From positions 2,542,001 through 2,606,000 of the forward strand of contig NZ_JBBKTU010000001.1 in assembly GCF_037892605.1 (NCBI RefSeq): a stretch of DNA of 64,000 nt, read 5' to 3'. The notes below the pieces were generated by a model that was not told where the DNA came from, searched no databases, and was given only the letters and a program-made list of their open reading frames with translations. The position numbers were made by a program, and so were the translations under genes. The number at the start of each line of letters is the position of its first letter. Position 1 is the first letter of the stretch. Of this stretch, positions 28,086-36,095 are shown piece after piece. The stretch comes from Lacibacter sp. H407. GTDB lineage: Bacteria; Bacteroidota; Bacteroidia; Chitinophagales; Chitinophagaceae.

Positions 28086-28292
28086 TTAATCTTTCTTTTT
28101 TTCCAGTGCTGCCACTTTTCGATCGATCATAACAAGATAAATGATCAACCCAACCAGAACGGTGAGGCATACGGCCATCACTACATATATTTTCCCATGG
28201 GCTTCCATGGCTGTTCCATCAGTTGGAGTTTGGGCTGATGATAAAAGTGCTGAGTTGAGAAATAAAATCAGCAGGGCAAAATATTTACGCAT
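28086..28292 (-). CDS. CcmD-like small membrane protein
   Basis: The 68-residue protein has a signal-like N-terminus (MRKYFALLILFLNSALLSSAQ) and a single transmembrane helix (~34-55, IYVVMAVCLTVLVGLIIYLVMI) ending in a charged tail (DRKVAALEKKKD), the layout of CcmD, which helps release holo-CcmE from the haem exporter. The ATG at 28292 overlaps the ccsA/ccmC stop by 8 bases (ATGCGTAA), indicating translational coupling. The frame is open upstream to 28325, but that start would add an unlikely basic extension. The assignment rests on size, topology and position. Confidence 0.8.
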   Translation of the reverse strand: MRKYFALLILFLNSALLSSAQTPTDGTAMEAHGKIYVVMAVCLTVLVGLIIYLVMIDRKVAALEKKKD

Positions 28293-28959
28293 GGATCCAG
28301 TTTTTTTCTTTGAGTTTTGAAACACGGATGAGTAATGTTGTCATCCAAACACCTAATAAGGTCCAGCCCATTACGGCAGGCCAAAATACCATTCGCATAG
28401 CAGGGTCAAGATCTTGTCCGTTCAACGCAGGGTTACCTTCAACACCTTCTCCACCCGGATGCAGTGATTGCACTAACCGTGGCAACACCATAATAAGAGG
28501 TACATAAATAAAATAGGCAAAAATGTTATAGACACTGCTTACTCTTGCACGCTTGTCCATGTCGGGCATCGAATTACGTAAAACAAAATAAGCCAGATAA
28601 ATAAGTAAGGCAATTGCTACGGCAATTTGTTTGGGATCGTTACTCCATGGTTCGCCCCAGGTATAGTTGGCCCAGATAGCACCCGTGATCAGTCCTAAAA
28701 AACCGAAAATAATTCCGGTACGTGCATATTCTCTTGCCTTAATATCATCGGCCAGGTTACCGCTGCGTAAGTAACGGATGGAGAAAATCATAGAAACCAG
28801 CAACAGGATCATTTGCCCAAACCACATCGGTACATGAAAAAACAGGTTGCGGATTGTTTGATATAAATTGCCAGTGATCGGAACTTGAATAAGGAAGCCT
28901 GCGGTAAATGTGTAGAGCAAAAGCAGGACTGCCAATATCTTCCACCAGGATTTTTGCAT
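28285..28959 (-). CDS. Cytochrome c assembly protein, CcmC/CcsA family
   Basis: The 224-residue polytopic membrane protein (about six helices) handles haem for cytochrome c maturation. The tryptophan-rich haem motif is visible as YTWGEPWSNDPKQ (~98-110), flanked by helices; FHVPMWFGQMILLL and YVPLIMVLPRLVQSLHPGG supply candidate haem-ligand histidines. Length matches CcmC (~245) better than long CcsA. It sits between ccmB and the ccmD-like gene, the usual order. A TAACTTTG box lies 70 bases upstream, inside the end of ccmB. Confidence 0.92.
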   Translation of the reverse strand: MQKSWWKILAVLLLLYTFTAGFLIQVPITGNLYQTIRNLFFHVPMWFGQMILLLVSMIFSIRYLRSGNLADDIKAREYARTGIIFGFLGLITGAIWANYTWGEPWSNDPKQIAVAIALLIYLAYFVLRNSMPDMDKRARVSSVYNIFAYFIYVPLIMVLPRLVQSLHPGGEGVEGNPALNGQDLDPAMRMVFWPAVMGWTLLGVWMTTLLIRVSKLKEKNWIHA

Positions 28960-29028
28960 ATGGAGTGATTATTCTTTTACCGGTCACGTAGGTTTTATTA
29001 AACTTACTATCCTTCGTTTTCGGTGCGG

Positions 29029-29036
29029 CAAAGTTA
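29029..29036 (-). promoter_or_regulatory. Candidate -7 promoter box upstream of ccmC (TAACTTTG)
   Basis: An exact TAnnTTTG match on the minus strand, in the ccmB-ccmC gap. It would add an internal promoter to the ccm cluster. The -33 spacing is too long to be convincing. Confidence 0.4.
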
Positions 29037-29047
29037 GGGTGTTGGGT

Positions 29048-29710
29048 CTAATCTTTCCACAAAAAGGGAAACAAAATGAGGCTGAGGAACACAACCATGA
29101 TGTCTAAACCGCTCAACAATAAAACCATTTGGCGGAGAGCACCATCATTAAATACTTCACCAAAAGCACTTTTCGAAATTTTTACCAGTAATAGTAATTG
29201 TGGAATAATCAAGGGGAAACCAAGGATGGCCATGAGTGCTGCATTTTGGTTTGCCCTGGCAGCAATGGCCGCCAACAATGTAAAAACAAGACTGATACTG
29301 ACACCGCCCAGTATTGTGATTCCGATAAACTGAAGGTTGTTGAGAAATGGAGAGCCAAGAAAAAAACTGAACATTAAAAGGCTGAGCAAACTCATTACCA
29401 GCATCAATAAAACATTGTATAACAACTTGGCCAGTATAAAATCCAATGCACCTGCAATGCTGTAATAGTAAAGCATGCGGCCCCTGCTCTCCTGCAAAAA
29501 ACTCTTTGCAACGGCATTAATACAAATGAACAAGAGATTCATCCAAAATAACCCATTCCATGCAGCTGCTTCCGGCTGACCCATGGCGAGATATAACACA
29601 AAAATGGTACTGGCAATATAAAGCAAGATGCCATAGAAGGTGTACTGTTGCCTGATTTCAAGCAAGAGATCCTTTTTAAAAAGTGCAACTATTTTATTTG
29701 TTGAAGCCAA
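29048..29710 (-). CDS. ccmB: Haem exporter permease CcmB
   Basis: The 220-residue inner-membrane protein has six hydrophobic helices and a cytoplasmic N-terminus rich in Lys (LFKKDLLLEIRQQYTFYG), matching CcmB, the permease of the CcmABCD ABC complex. The family pattern KDLLLE(I/F)R near the N-terminus and RGRMLYYYSI after the second helix are visible. Length is the normal ~220. No ccmA ATPase is adjacent: the next gene upstream is tdk, so the ATPase must be elsewhere. Confidence 0.9.
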   Translation of the reverse strand: MASTNKIVALFKKDLLLEIRQQYTFYGILLYIASTIFVLYLAMGQPEAAAWNGLFWMNLLFICINAVAKSFLQESRGRMLYYYSIAGALDFILAKLLYNVLLMLVMSLLSLLMFSFFLGSPFLNNLQFIGITILGGVSISLVFTLLAAIAARANQNAALMAILGFPLIIPQLLLLVKISKSAFGEVFNDGALRQMVLLLSGLDIMVVFLSLILFPFLWKD

Positions 29711-29770
29711 TGTGAATATGAAAGTTGATTGAAGTTGAAATGGTTTTTAGTTTGATGTTTGCTCAACGGA

Positions 29771-30340
29771 TTACGATTTCAGATGATAACAATGCCTGCA
29801 TCGTGGTTCGTATTTATCTTTTTCGCCCAATACTACCTGTCCGCCTTCAGTTGATGTACGGTAGGAGTAATTTGCAATATTACCGCACACCACACAAATA
29901 GCATGAAGCTTGGTAATATAATCGGCTACTGCAAGCAGGTTGGGCATTTGACCGAACGGCTGCGCTTTGTAATCCATATCAAGACCAGCCACTATTACAC
30001 GAGCACCACGCAACGCTAATTGTTCACATACATTGGTGATCTCCACATCAAAAAACTGGGCTTCGTCAATGCCGATCACTTCCACATCCTGCGACAGCAA
30101 TAAGATTTTTTGAGAATTATCAATAGGGGTTGATTGGATTGCGTTCTCATCATGTGATACAATTTTTATATCATCATAACGGACATCCACAGCCGGTTTA
30201 AAAATTTCCGTTTTTAAATTTGCAATACGGGCACGTTTTAAACGGCGGATAAGCTCTTCTGTTTTTCCACTGAACATGGATCCGCAGATCACTTCTATCC
30301 ATCCTCTACGGTCGCCTTTTATATTCGGTTCAATAAACAT
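29771..30340 (-). CDS. tdk: Thymidine kinase (type II)
   Basis: The 189-residue enzyme salvages thymidine with ATP. The P-loop GSMFSGKT spans residues 20-27, the catalytic Glu93 lies in IGIDEAQFF, and a structural zinc is bound by Cys149, Cys152, Cys181 and Cys184 (CVVCG, CRHC). Length fits the ~190-residue bacterial form. The frame is open to 30415, but ATG 30340 gives the standard MFIEPN...GWIEVICG start. It is divergent from the unknown gene at 30414; a TACTTTTG box on the minus strand lies 55 bases upstream. Confidence 0.95.
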   Translation of the reverse strand: MFIEPNIKGDRRGWIEVICGSMFSGKTEELIRRLKRARIANLKTEIFKPAVDVRYDDIKIVSHDENAIQSTPIDNSQKILLLSQDVEVIGIDEAQFFDVEITNVCEQLALRGARVIVAGLDMDYKAQPFGQMPNLLAVADYITKLHAICVVCGNIANYSYRTSTEGGQVVLGEKDKYEPRCRHCYHLKS

Positions 30341-30395
30341 TATCAATATTTTATGCCAAACAGTTTGTAACTTAACGGCAAATTTCCAATACCGC

Positions 30396-30403
30396 CAAAA
30401 GTA
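30396..30403 (-). promoter_or_regulatory. Candidate -7 promoter box of tdk (TACTTTTG)
   Basis: An exact TAnnTTTG match on the minus strand in the 73-bp gap between tdk and the divergent gene. No clear -33 element. Confidence 0.5.
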
Positions 30404-30413
30404 AGCACTATTC

Positions 30414-31223
30414 ATGGAACGAATTGCTTCTCTTATCGATCAATTACAACAAGCTTTACAACGCAATGCTGATCCGGCACATATGCTGGTGCTCACCAAT
30501 ATGCTGCGAGCTGAACTTGAACATACTTCTCAACAAAAACAAGAATCGTCGGGTAGTAAAAGTGTAGCAGTGGTGATGCCGGCGGCCAGAGTGTCTCAAC
30601 CTGCAGAAATTGTTTCTGAACCTGCAGTGGCAACCAAACTCGTTCCACCTGCTATTGTAAAAACAGAAGAGAAAGCCGTAGAAAAAATTGTAGAAGTTCT
30701 ACAGGTTGATGAAGAAGAACTGGAAGCTGAACTGGAAGAAATTCGCCGCAAAGCTGAATTCGCCAAGAAAGTACAGGTTCAGCAACAGCAACAACATAAA
30801 CCGGTTTTATTATTTGAAGACGAGCCGGAGATTCCAACGCTTATTCATCAGCCAAATTATACGGAGCCTGTAAAAACTGCACCTTCCAAAGAAGTAAATG
30901 ATGCATCAACAGGTTCACAGCTTTCATTGAATGAACAGTTGAGTGAAAAAAAGACTGAGCTTGGACACAGGCTTACAGAATCAAATTCCATCAAGGATTT
31001 GAAAAAGGCGATTGGAATCAACGATCGCTTTGTTTTCATCAATGAATTGTTCCGTGGTGATGAAGTGATGTACGAACGCAGCATTAAAACCATCAATAAT
31101 TTTTCGATTTACCCCGAAGCGCAATATTGGATGGAGCGTGAATTAAAAATTAAATTAGGTTGGGATAATGAGCGTCCTGCAACACAGGAGTTTTATGCGT
31201 TGGTTAAAAGACGTTTTTCCTGA
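30414..31223 (+). CDS. Conserved-looking hypothetical protein
   Basis: The 269-residue soluble protein has three parts: an N-terminal helical segment (~1-40), a long low-complexity middle (~45-190) with Pro/Val/Glu-rich stretches, a KR/E-rich coiled coil ([23 protein letters not shown]) and a poly-Gln run (QVQQQQQH), and a compact C-terminal domain (~195-269: [30 protein letters not shown] through [14 protein letters not shown]). The C-terminal part is the kind of module kept across Bacteroidota proteins of unknown function. No signal peptide or membrane segment. Its 3' end overlaps convergent waaA by 31 bases. I do not assign a function. Confidence 0.75.
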   Translation: MERIASLIDQLQQALQRNADPAHMLVLTNMLRAELEHTSQQKQESSGSKSVAVVMPAARVSQPAEIVSEPAVATKLVPPAIVKTEEKAVEKIVEVLQVDEEELEAELEEIRRKAEFAKKVQVQQQQQHKPVLLFEDEPEIPTLIHQPNYTEPVKTAPSKEVNDASTGSQLSLNEQLSEKKTELGHRLTESNSIKDLKKAIGINDRFVFINELFRGDEVMYERSIKTINNFSIYPEAQYWMERELKIKLGWDNERPATQEFYALVKRRFS

Positions 31224-32440
31224 AGCCAGTTGAGTATGGCTGTGGTTGCTCCCGCATTTTCCTTTACATAGTTTTCTGCAATTGTTCCTGCTGCTGAACT
31301 ATCCATTTTCAGCATTACTTCTTTCAATTCAATAACATTATTGATGGAGAAACTTCCGCCGAGTTTTTTCAACTCAACACTTTCTTTAAACTTTTCAAAA
31401 TTAGGACCGGTTATTACGGGCTTGCCAAAGACTGCGGCTTCTAAAATGTTATGATGACCGCTTTTGTTAAAACCTCCACCAACATAACAAACCGATGCGT
31501 ATTTGTAAAGACGAGAGAGGTAGCCGATGTTGTCAACAATAAGGCAGTTATGAGTTATGGGTTGTGAGTTATGTGTAGATAGGTCGGAGAACTTTATTGA
31601 GTCAGGGAATAATGTTTTTAAACGATCGATGTTTTCTGCTTTGATCTCATGTGGGGCAATGATGAGTTTGTACCGATTGTTTTCTTTCATCCAATCTGCA
31701 AGGATGTTTTCATCTTCGGCCCACGTGCTTCCCGCCACCAGCACAGAATCAGTCCCGCAAAAAGTATCAACAATGTCAATTGGTTTCCATTGTTCAGCTG
31801 CAGTTAGTACACGATCAAAGCGGGTATCACCGGCTACGGTTGTTTTATCGCCCTGTCCGATTCCATCCAATAATTCCTTTGAAGCGGCATTTTGTACAAA
31901 CAGGTGTGAAAACTGTTGCAGCATATTTCTGTTAAAACCTCCCCACCACTGAAAAAACGCTTGTGAGGGACGAAAAATGCCCGAAACCAGAATGGTTTCG
32001 ATTTTTCTATTATGCAACTCAGCGAGGTAATAATGCCAAAATTCGTATTTCACAAAAATGGCCAGCTTCGGCTTCACCAGATCGAGAAGATCTTTTGCAT
32101 TCACAGAACTATCCATTGGCAAATACATTACATGATCAGCTCCCTTGTAATTCTTCCTCACTTCATAACCCGATGGAGAGAAGAAAGTAAGAAGAATTTT
32201 TGTATTCGGATATTTGGTTTTGATTTCTTCAATAATCGGTCGTCCTTGTTCAAATTCACCCAAAGAGGCGCAATGCATCCAAACAACCGGCTTGCCGGAT
32301 TCATTTTTCCAGTTAGCTGTTAATTCTTCCTTCCAATTCTTACGTCCATCGACCCAATTTTTCGCCTTTGTATTCCAATTAGCGGCCAAGCCGATAGCTG
32401 TTTTGTATATAACCCGAAATATGTTGTAAAAGAAGATCAT
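31193..32440 (-). CDS. waaA: 3-deoxy-D-manno-octulosonic acid transferase
   Basis: The 415-residue GT30 glycosyltransferase adds Kdo to the lipid A precursor at the inner membrane. Hallmarks: an N-terminal hydrophobic helix (MIFFYNIFRVIYKTAIGLAA), the active-site region WMHCASLGEFEQGRP with the catalytic Glu, VAGSTWAEDE, IIAPHEI, and the donor-site GGGFNKSGHHNILEAA. ATG 32440 was chosen over 32539 because the extra 33 residues precede the membrane anchor. One oddity: residues in the SDLSTHNSQPITHNCLIV stretch are encoded by a repeat-like segment (31545-31580). The 3' end overlaps the upstream convergent gene by 31 bases. Confidence 0.94.
   Translation of the reverse strand: MIFFYNIFRVIYKTAIGLAANWNTKAKNWVDGRKNWKEELTANWKNESGKPVVWMHCASLGEFEQGRPIIEEIKTKYPNTKILLTFFSPSGYEVRKNYKGADHVMYLPMDSSVNAKDLLDLVKPKLAIFVKYEFWHYYLAELHNRKIETILVSGIFRPSQAFFQWWGGFNRNMLQQFSHLFVQNAASKELLDGIGQGDKTTVAGDTRFDRVLTAAEQWKPIDIVDTFCGTDSVLVAGSTWAEDENILADWMKENNRYKLIIAPHEIKAENIDRLKTLFPDSIKFSDLSTHNSQPITHNCLIVDNIGYLSRLYKYASVCYVGGGFNKSGHHNILEAAVFGKPVITGPNFEKFKESVELKKLGGSFSINNVIELKEVMLKMDSSAAGTIAENYVKENAGATTAILNWLQEKRLLTNA
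31545..31580. repeat. GAGTTATG-type low-complexity repeat inside waaA
   Basis: The degenerate repeat GTTATGAGTTATGGGTTGTG and its continuation resemble the intergenic GTGAGTAGTGAGT elements at 36048 and 38445 and are translated in frame as THNSQPITHN within waaA. Confidence 0.6.
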
Positions 32441-32446
32441 GCGCCA

Positions 32447-32478
32447 CAAATCTAAGTGGAATGGAATGGATCGTGAAA
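32447..32478 (-). promoter_or_regulatory. Candidate promoter of waaA
   Basis: On the minus strand, TAGATTTG (32454-32447) is an exact -7 match, with TTTC (32478-32475) 20 bases upstream as a near -33 element. The box ends 6 bases before the ATG at 32440, implying a leaderless or very short-leader mRNA. Confidence 0.55.
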
Positions 32479-32558
32479 ACTTAACGTATTGCATTGGTTT
32501 GTAAGTCGCAAAACGGCATTTTTCACGTACTTTCGCCACCGTTTAAACAAGCTTATTT

Positions 32559-33710
32559 ATGCGACCTATACAGATGGTTGACCTTAAGCAGCAATACCTT
32601 GCCATTAAGCAGGAAGTGGACGCTGCAGTTCTCGATGTTCTTGACAGTTCAGCTTTTATTAATGGTAAACCCGTGCAGGAACTGGCCGGCGATCTGAGCC
32701 AGTACCTGGGTTCAAAACATACAATTCCCTGTGCGAATGGAACTGATGCGTTGCAGATTGCCATGATGGCACTTAACCTGCAACCCGGAGACGAAGTAAT
32801 TACAGCATCCTTCACGTATATCGCAACTGTTGAGGTGGTGGCATTGCTCCGTTTAAAACCGGTGTTTGTGGAAGTTGATCCCAAAACATTTTGCATTGAT
32901 CCGGATGCGATCCGCAAAGCCATCACCCCAAAAACAAAAGCGATTGTTCCGGTTCACTTGTATGGTCACGCTGCCAATATGGATGAAATCATGAAGATTG
33001 CTGCAGAACATAACCTGTTTGTAATTGAAGATAATGCGCAGGCCATTGGTGCAGATTATATTTATCCCGATGGCACAAAAAAGAAAACAGGTTCAATTGG
33101 TACCATTGGTTGCACTTCCTTCTTCCCATCAAAAAATTTAGGTTGTTATGGTGATGGTGGTGCCATGTTTACCAACGATGATGCATTGGCTGATCAGTTG
33201 AAGATGGTTGCGAATCACGGTCAAAAAGTTCGTTATTACCACGAAGTAGTGGGATGCAACTCACGACTTGATACTGTGCAGGCAGCTGTATTGAAGATCA
33301 AATTGAAAAAACTTGATGAATACATTGCTGCACGTCGGAAGGCTGCGGATTATTATGATGCTGCATTTGCAGGCCATAAGAACATCACAACACCTTATCG
33401 TGCGCCATACAGTAATCATGTGTTTCATCAATACACATTAACGCTCGATGGATTTGAGAATGTAGCGGAAGTAAGAAATGGGCTGAATGCATTTTTAGCT
33501 GAACAGAAAATCCCATCCATGATCTATTATCCGGTGCCGGCTCATCGTCAGCAAATGTTTGCTTCGTTTGGTGGTGCTGATTACAATTTACCAATTACTG
33601 ATTGGTTAACTGATCGTGTAATTTCTTTGCCTATGCATACCGAATTGGAAGAAGAGCAATTGCAATTGATCACAAGCAAAGTGTTAGAATACCTTAATAC
33701 AAAATCATAA
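32559..33710 (+). CDS. DegT/DnrJ/EryC1/StrS-family nucleotide-sugar aminotransferase
   Basis: The 383-residue PLP enzyme transfers an amino group to a keto-sugar nucleotide. PLP lysine is Lys192 in FFPSKNLGCYGDGG; other family marks are PCANGTDALQIAM, ASFTYIATVEVVALL, VHLYGHAANMDEI, VIEDNAQAIGA and GCNSRLDTVQAAVL. Members with this pattern include WbpE/WlbC-type enzymes that aminate 3-keto-uronates and VioA-type enzymes; the sequence alone does not decide. It opens a same-strand run of nucleotide-sugar genes with only 14 bases to ugd, so the product is probably an amino sugar used in the same surface glycan. Confidence 0.88.
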   Translation: MRPIQMVDLKQQYLAIKQEVDAAVLDVLDSSAFINGKPVQELAGDLSQYLGSKHTIPCANGTDALQIAMMALNLQPGDEVITASFTYIATVEVVALLRLKPVFVEVDPKTFCIDPDAIRKAITPKTKAIVPVHLYGHAANMDEIMKIAAEHNLFVIEDNAQAIGADYIYPDGTKKKTGSIGTIGCTSFFPSKNLGCYGDGGAMFTNDDALADQLKMVANHGQKVRYYHEVVGCNSRLDTVQAAVLKIKLKKLDEYIAARRKAADYYDAAFAGHKNITTPYRAPYSNHVFHQYTLTLDGFENVAEVRNGLNAFLAEQKIPSMIYYPVPAHRQQMFASFGGADYNLPITDWLTDRVISLPMHTELEEEQLQLITSKVLEYLNTKS

Positions 33711-33724
33711 ACAGAAATTAACAG

Positions 33725-35035
33725 ATGAAAATCGCAGTAGTAGGAACAGGTTATGTAGGCCTCGTAACAGGAACATGTTTTGCAGAAACAGGTAACCAGG
33801 TAATTTGTGTTGATATTGACAAGATCAAAGTTGATAAATTATCGAACGGGCAAATCACTATTTACGAACCCGGACTTGAAAAAATATTTCTCCGTAACCT
33901 CAAAGAAGGTCGTTTGCATTTTACCACAAACTTAGCAGAAGGAGTGAAAGATGCAACAATCATATTTCTTGCTTTGCCAACACCTCCCGGTGAGGATGGA
34001 AGTGCTGATCTGAAATACATTTTAGGTGTGGCCGATGATCTCGGAAAAATTCTGACAGATTATAAAGTGATCGTTGATAAGAGCACTGTGCCGGTTGGTA
34101 CAGCCGATAAAGTACAGGCAGCAATTGCGAAAAACTTCAAAGGAGCCTTTGCGGTAGTAAGTAACCCGGAATTTTTGCGTGAAGGTGTGGCGGTAGAAGA
34201 TTTTATGAAACCTGATCGTGTAGTTGTTGGTACAAGCGATGAGCGTGCAAAAAAAATCATGACAGAATTATATGCACCTTTTGTTCGCAGCGGTAATCCG
34301 GTGATCTTTATGGATGAGAAAAGTGCAGAATTGACAAAGTATGCAGCTAACTCTTTTCTTGCTGTAAAGATTTCGTTCATGAATGAGGTAGCCAGGTTAT
34401 GTGAATTGTTGGGTGCTGATGTGGATATGGTGCGTAAAGGAATTGGTAGCGATGAACGCATTGGTAAACGCTTCTTGTTTCCGGGTATTGGTTATGGTGG
34501 AAGTTGCTTCCCGAAAGATGTGCAGGCATTGGTAAAATCATCCAGCGAAGTGAATTATGATTTTGAAATACTGAATGCAGTGATGAAGGTGAATGAAGAA
34601 CAGAAATTATTCCTCATGCCAAAGATCAACTCGTATTTCAACGGCGATCTCAAAGGAAAGCGTTTTGCATTGTGGGGATTGGCCTTTAAGCCTAACACCG
34701 ATGATATCCGTGAAGCACCGGCTTTATACATGATTGATGCATTAACAGAAGCAGGTGCAACAGTTCATGCGTACGATCCGGAAGCTATGCCAAATGTAAA
34801 ACAGGTAGTAGGTGATAAGATCGATTTTGCAGAGAGCCAGTATGATGCATTGGTAAATGCTGATGCATTGATCATTGCAACTGAGTGGAGTGAGTTCCGC
34901 ACGCCCGAGTTTGAAAAAATATCTTCGACCTTAAAAAACAAAGTAATTTTTGACGGAAGAAATGTGTACGACAGAGAGCAAATGAAGCAACTCGGGTTCT
35001 TCTACGAAAGTGTAGGAAGAGAAGCAGTGAAATAA
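33725..35035 (+). CDS. ugd: UDP-glucose 6-dehydrogenase
   Basis: The 436-residue enzyme oxidises UDP-glucose twice to UDP-glucuronate with NAD. Rossmann motif GTGYVGLVTGTCFAETG at the N-terminus, ALPTPPGEDGSADL, SNPEFLREGVAVEDFMKPDRVVVG, KYAANSFLAVKISFMNE, and catalytic Cys261 in GYGGSCFPKD are all visible; the C-terminal nucleotide domain shows WGLAFKPNTDDIREAPA. Length is standard. It lies between the aminotransferase and UDP-xylose synthase; its product is the direct substrate of the next enzyme. Confidence 0.95.
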   Translation: MKIAVVGTGYVGLVTGTCFAETGNQVICVDIDKIKVDKLSNGQITIYEPGLEKIFLRNLKEGRLHFTTNLAEGVKDATIIFLALPTPPGEDGSADLKYILGVADDLGKILTDYKVIVDKSTVPVGTADKVQAAIAKNFKGAFAVVSNPEFLREGVAVEDFMKPDRVVVGTSDERAKKIMTELYAPFVRSGNPVIFMDEKSAELTKYAANSFLAVKISFMNEVARLCELLGADVDMVRKGIGSDERIGKRFLFPGIGYGGSCFPKDVQALVKSSSEVNYDFEILNAVMKVNEEQKLFLMPKINSYFNGDLKGKRFALWGLAFKPNTDDIREAPALYMIDALTEAGATVHAYDPEAMPNVKQVVGDKIDFAESQYDALVNADALIIATEWSEFRTPEFEKISSTLKNKVIFDGRNVYDREQMKQLGFFYESVGREAVK

Positions 35036-35067
35036 TTCTGATTAACGAATAGCATAATAACAACATA

Positions 35068-36051
35068 ATGGATCGCAAACGAATATTAATTACGGGTGCT
35101 GCAGGTTTTCTTGGTTCGCATTTATGCGACCGTGCAATCAAAGAAGGTTATCATGTAATTGCAATGGATAATCTCATTACCGGTGATTTGAAAAATATTG
35201 AACACCTGTTCAAGCTGGAACAATTTGAGTTCTATCATCACGATATAACCAAGTTCATTCACATTCCCGGCAAGCTTGATTATATCCTGCACTTTGCATC
35301 GCCTGCAAGCCCGATCGATTATTTAAAAATTCCTATTCAGACATTGAAAGTTGGTGCACATGGAACGCACAATTGTTTAGGTTTGGCAAAAGCAAAAGGT
35401 GCACGCATTCTTGTTGCTTCAACTTCTGAAGTATATGGCGATCCGTTGGTGCATCCGCAAACTGAAGAATATTGGGGGAATGTAAATCCTGTTGGTCCAC
35501 GTGGTGTGTATGATGAAGCAAAACGTTTCATGGAAAGTATTACGATGGCGTATAACCGCTTTCATGGTGTTGAGACAAGAATCATCCGCATCTTTAATAC
35601 ATATGGTCCACGTATGCGACTCAATGATGGTCGTGCGTTACCTGCTTTTATCGGACAAGCTTTACGTGGCGAAGACTTAACTGTGTTTGGTGATGGAAGC
35701 CAAACAAGAAGTTTTTGTTATGTGGATGACCTGGTTGAAGGTATTTATCGGTTACTTATGAGCGATTATGATATGCCGGTGAATATTGGTAATCCAACTG
35801 AAATTACATTGAAAGAATTTGCAGAAGAAGTAATCAAGTTAACAGGTACATCACAAAAAATTGTTTACAAAGATTTGCCTGTTGATGATCCGAAACAACG
35901 CAAGCCGGATATTACAAAAGCAAAGACATTGCTTGGTTGGGAGCCAAAGGTAAGTCGTGCAGAAGGATTGAAGATCACCTATGAGTATTTCAAGAATCTT
36001 CCGCAGGAAGAGTGGAGCAAATTGCCGAAAGAGTTTGTGAGTATGAAATGA
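35068..36051 (+). CDS. UDP-glucuronate decarboxylase (UDP-xylose synthase)
   Basis: The 327-residue extended short-chain dehydrogenase converts UDP-glucuronate to UDP-xylose. Signs: NAD motif [54 protein letters not shown] (typical of UXS rather than general epimerases), [14 protein letters not shown], catalytic [19 protein letters not shown] and [18 protein letters not shown]. It follows ugd by 32 bases, forming a UDP-Glc to UDP-GlcA to UDP-Xyl path. An alternative is another NDP-uronate-acting enzyme, but the SPASP segment argues for decarboxylase. Confidence 0.9.
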   Translation: MDRKRILITGAAGFLGSHLCDRAIKEGYHVIAMDNLITGDLKNIEHLFKLEQFEFYHHDITKFIHIPGKLDYILHFASPASPIDYLKIPIQTLKVGAHGTHNCLGLAKAKGARILVASTSEVYGDPLVHPQTEEYWGNVNPVGPRGVYDEAKRFMESITMAYNRFHGVETRIIRIFNTYGPRMRLNDGRALPAFIGQALRGEDLTVFGDGSQTRSFCYVDDLVEGIYRLLMSDYDMPVNIGNPTEITLKEFAEEVIKLTGTSQKIVYKDLPVDDPKQRKPDITKAKTLLGWEPKVSRAEGLKITYEYFKNLPQEEWSKLPKEFVSMK

Positions 36052-36079
36052 TGAGTAGTGAGTGATAAGCGATGAGTTT
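36048..36079. repeat. GTGAGT-type degenerate repeat in the operon, copy 1
   Basis: ATGATGAGTAGTGAGTGATA and following bases fill the gap between the UXS and wbpO-like genes. A similar element, followed by a related AAATCAG word, is at 38445-38474. Confidence 0.55.
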
Positions 36080-36095
36080 AAATCAGAAATCGAAA

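Noticed and set aside
36072-36095. Upstream in-frame ATG for the WbpO/TviB-like gene
   Set aside because: The ATG lies in a low-complexity intergenic repeat; the ATG at 36096 gives an N-terminus close to the family norm. Not fully excluded.
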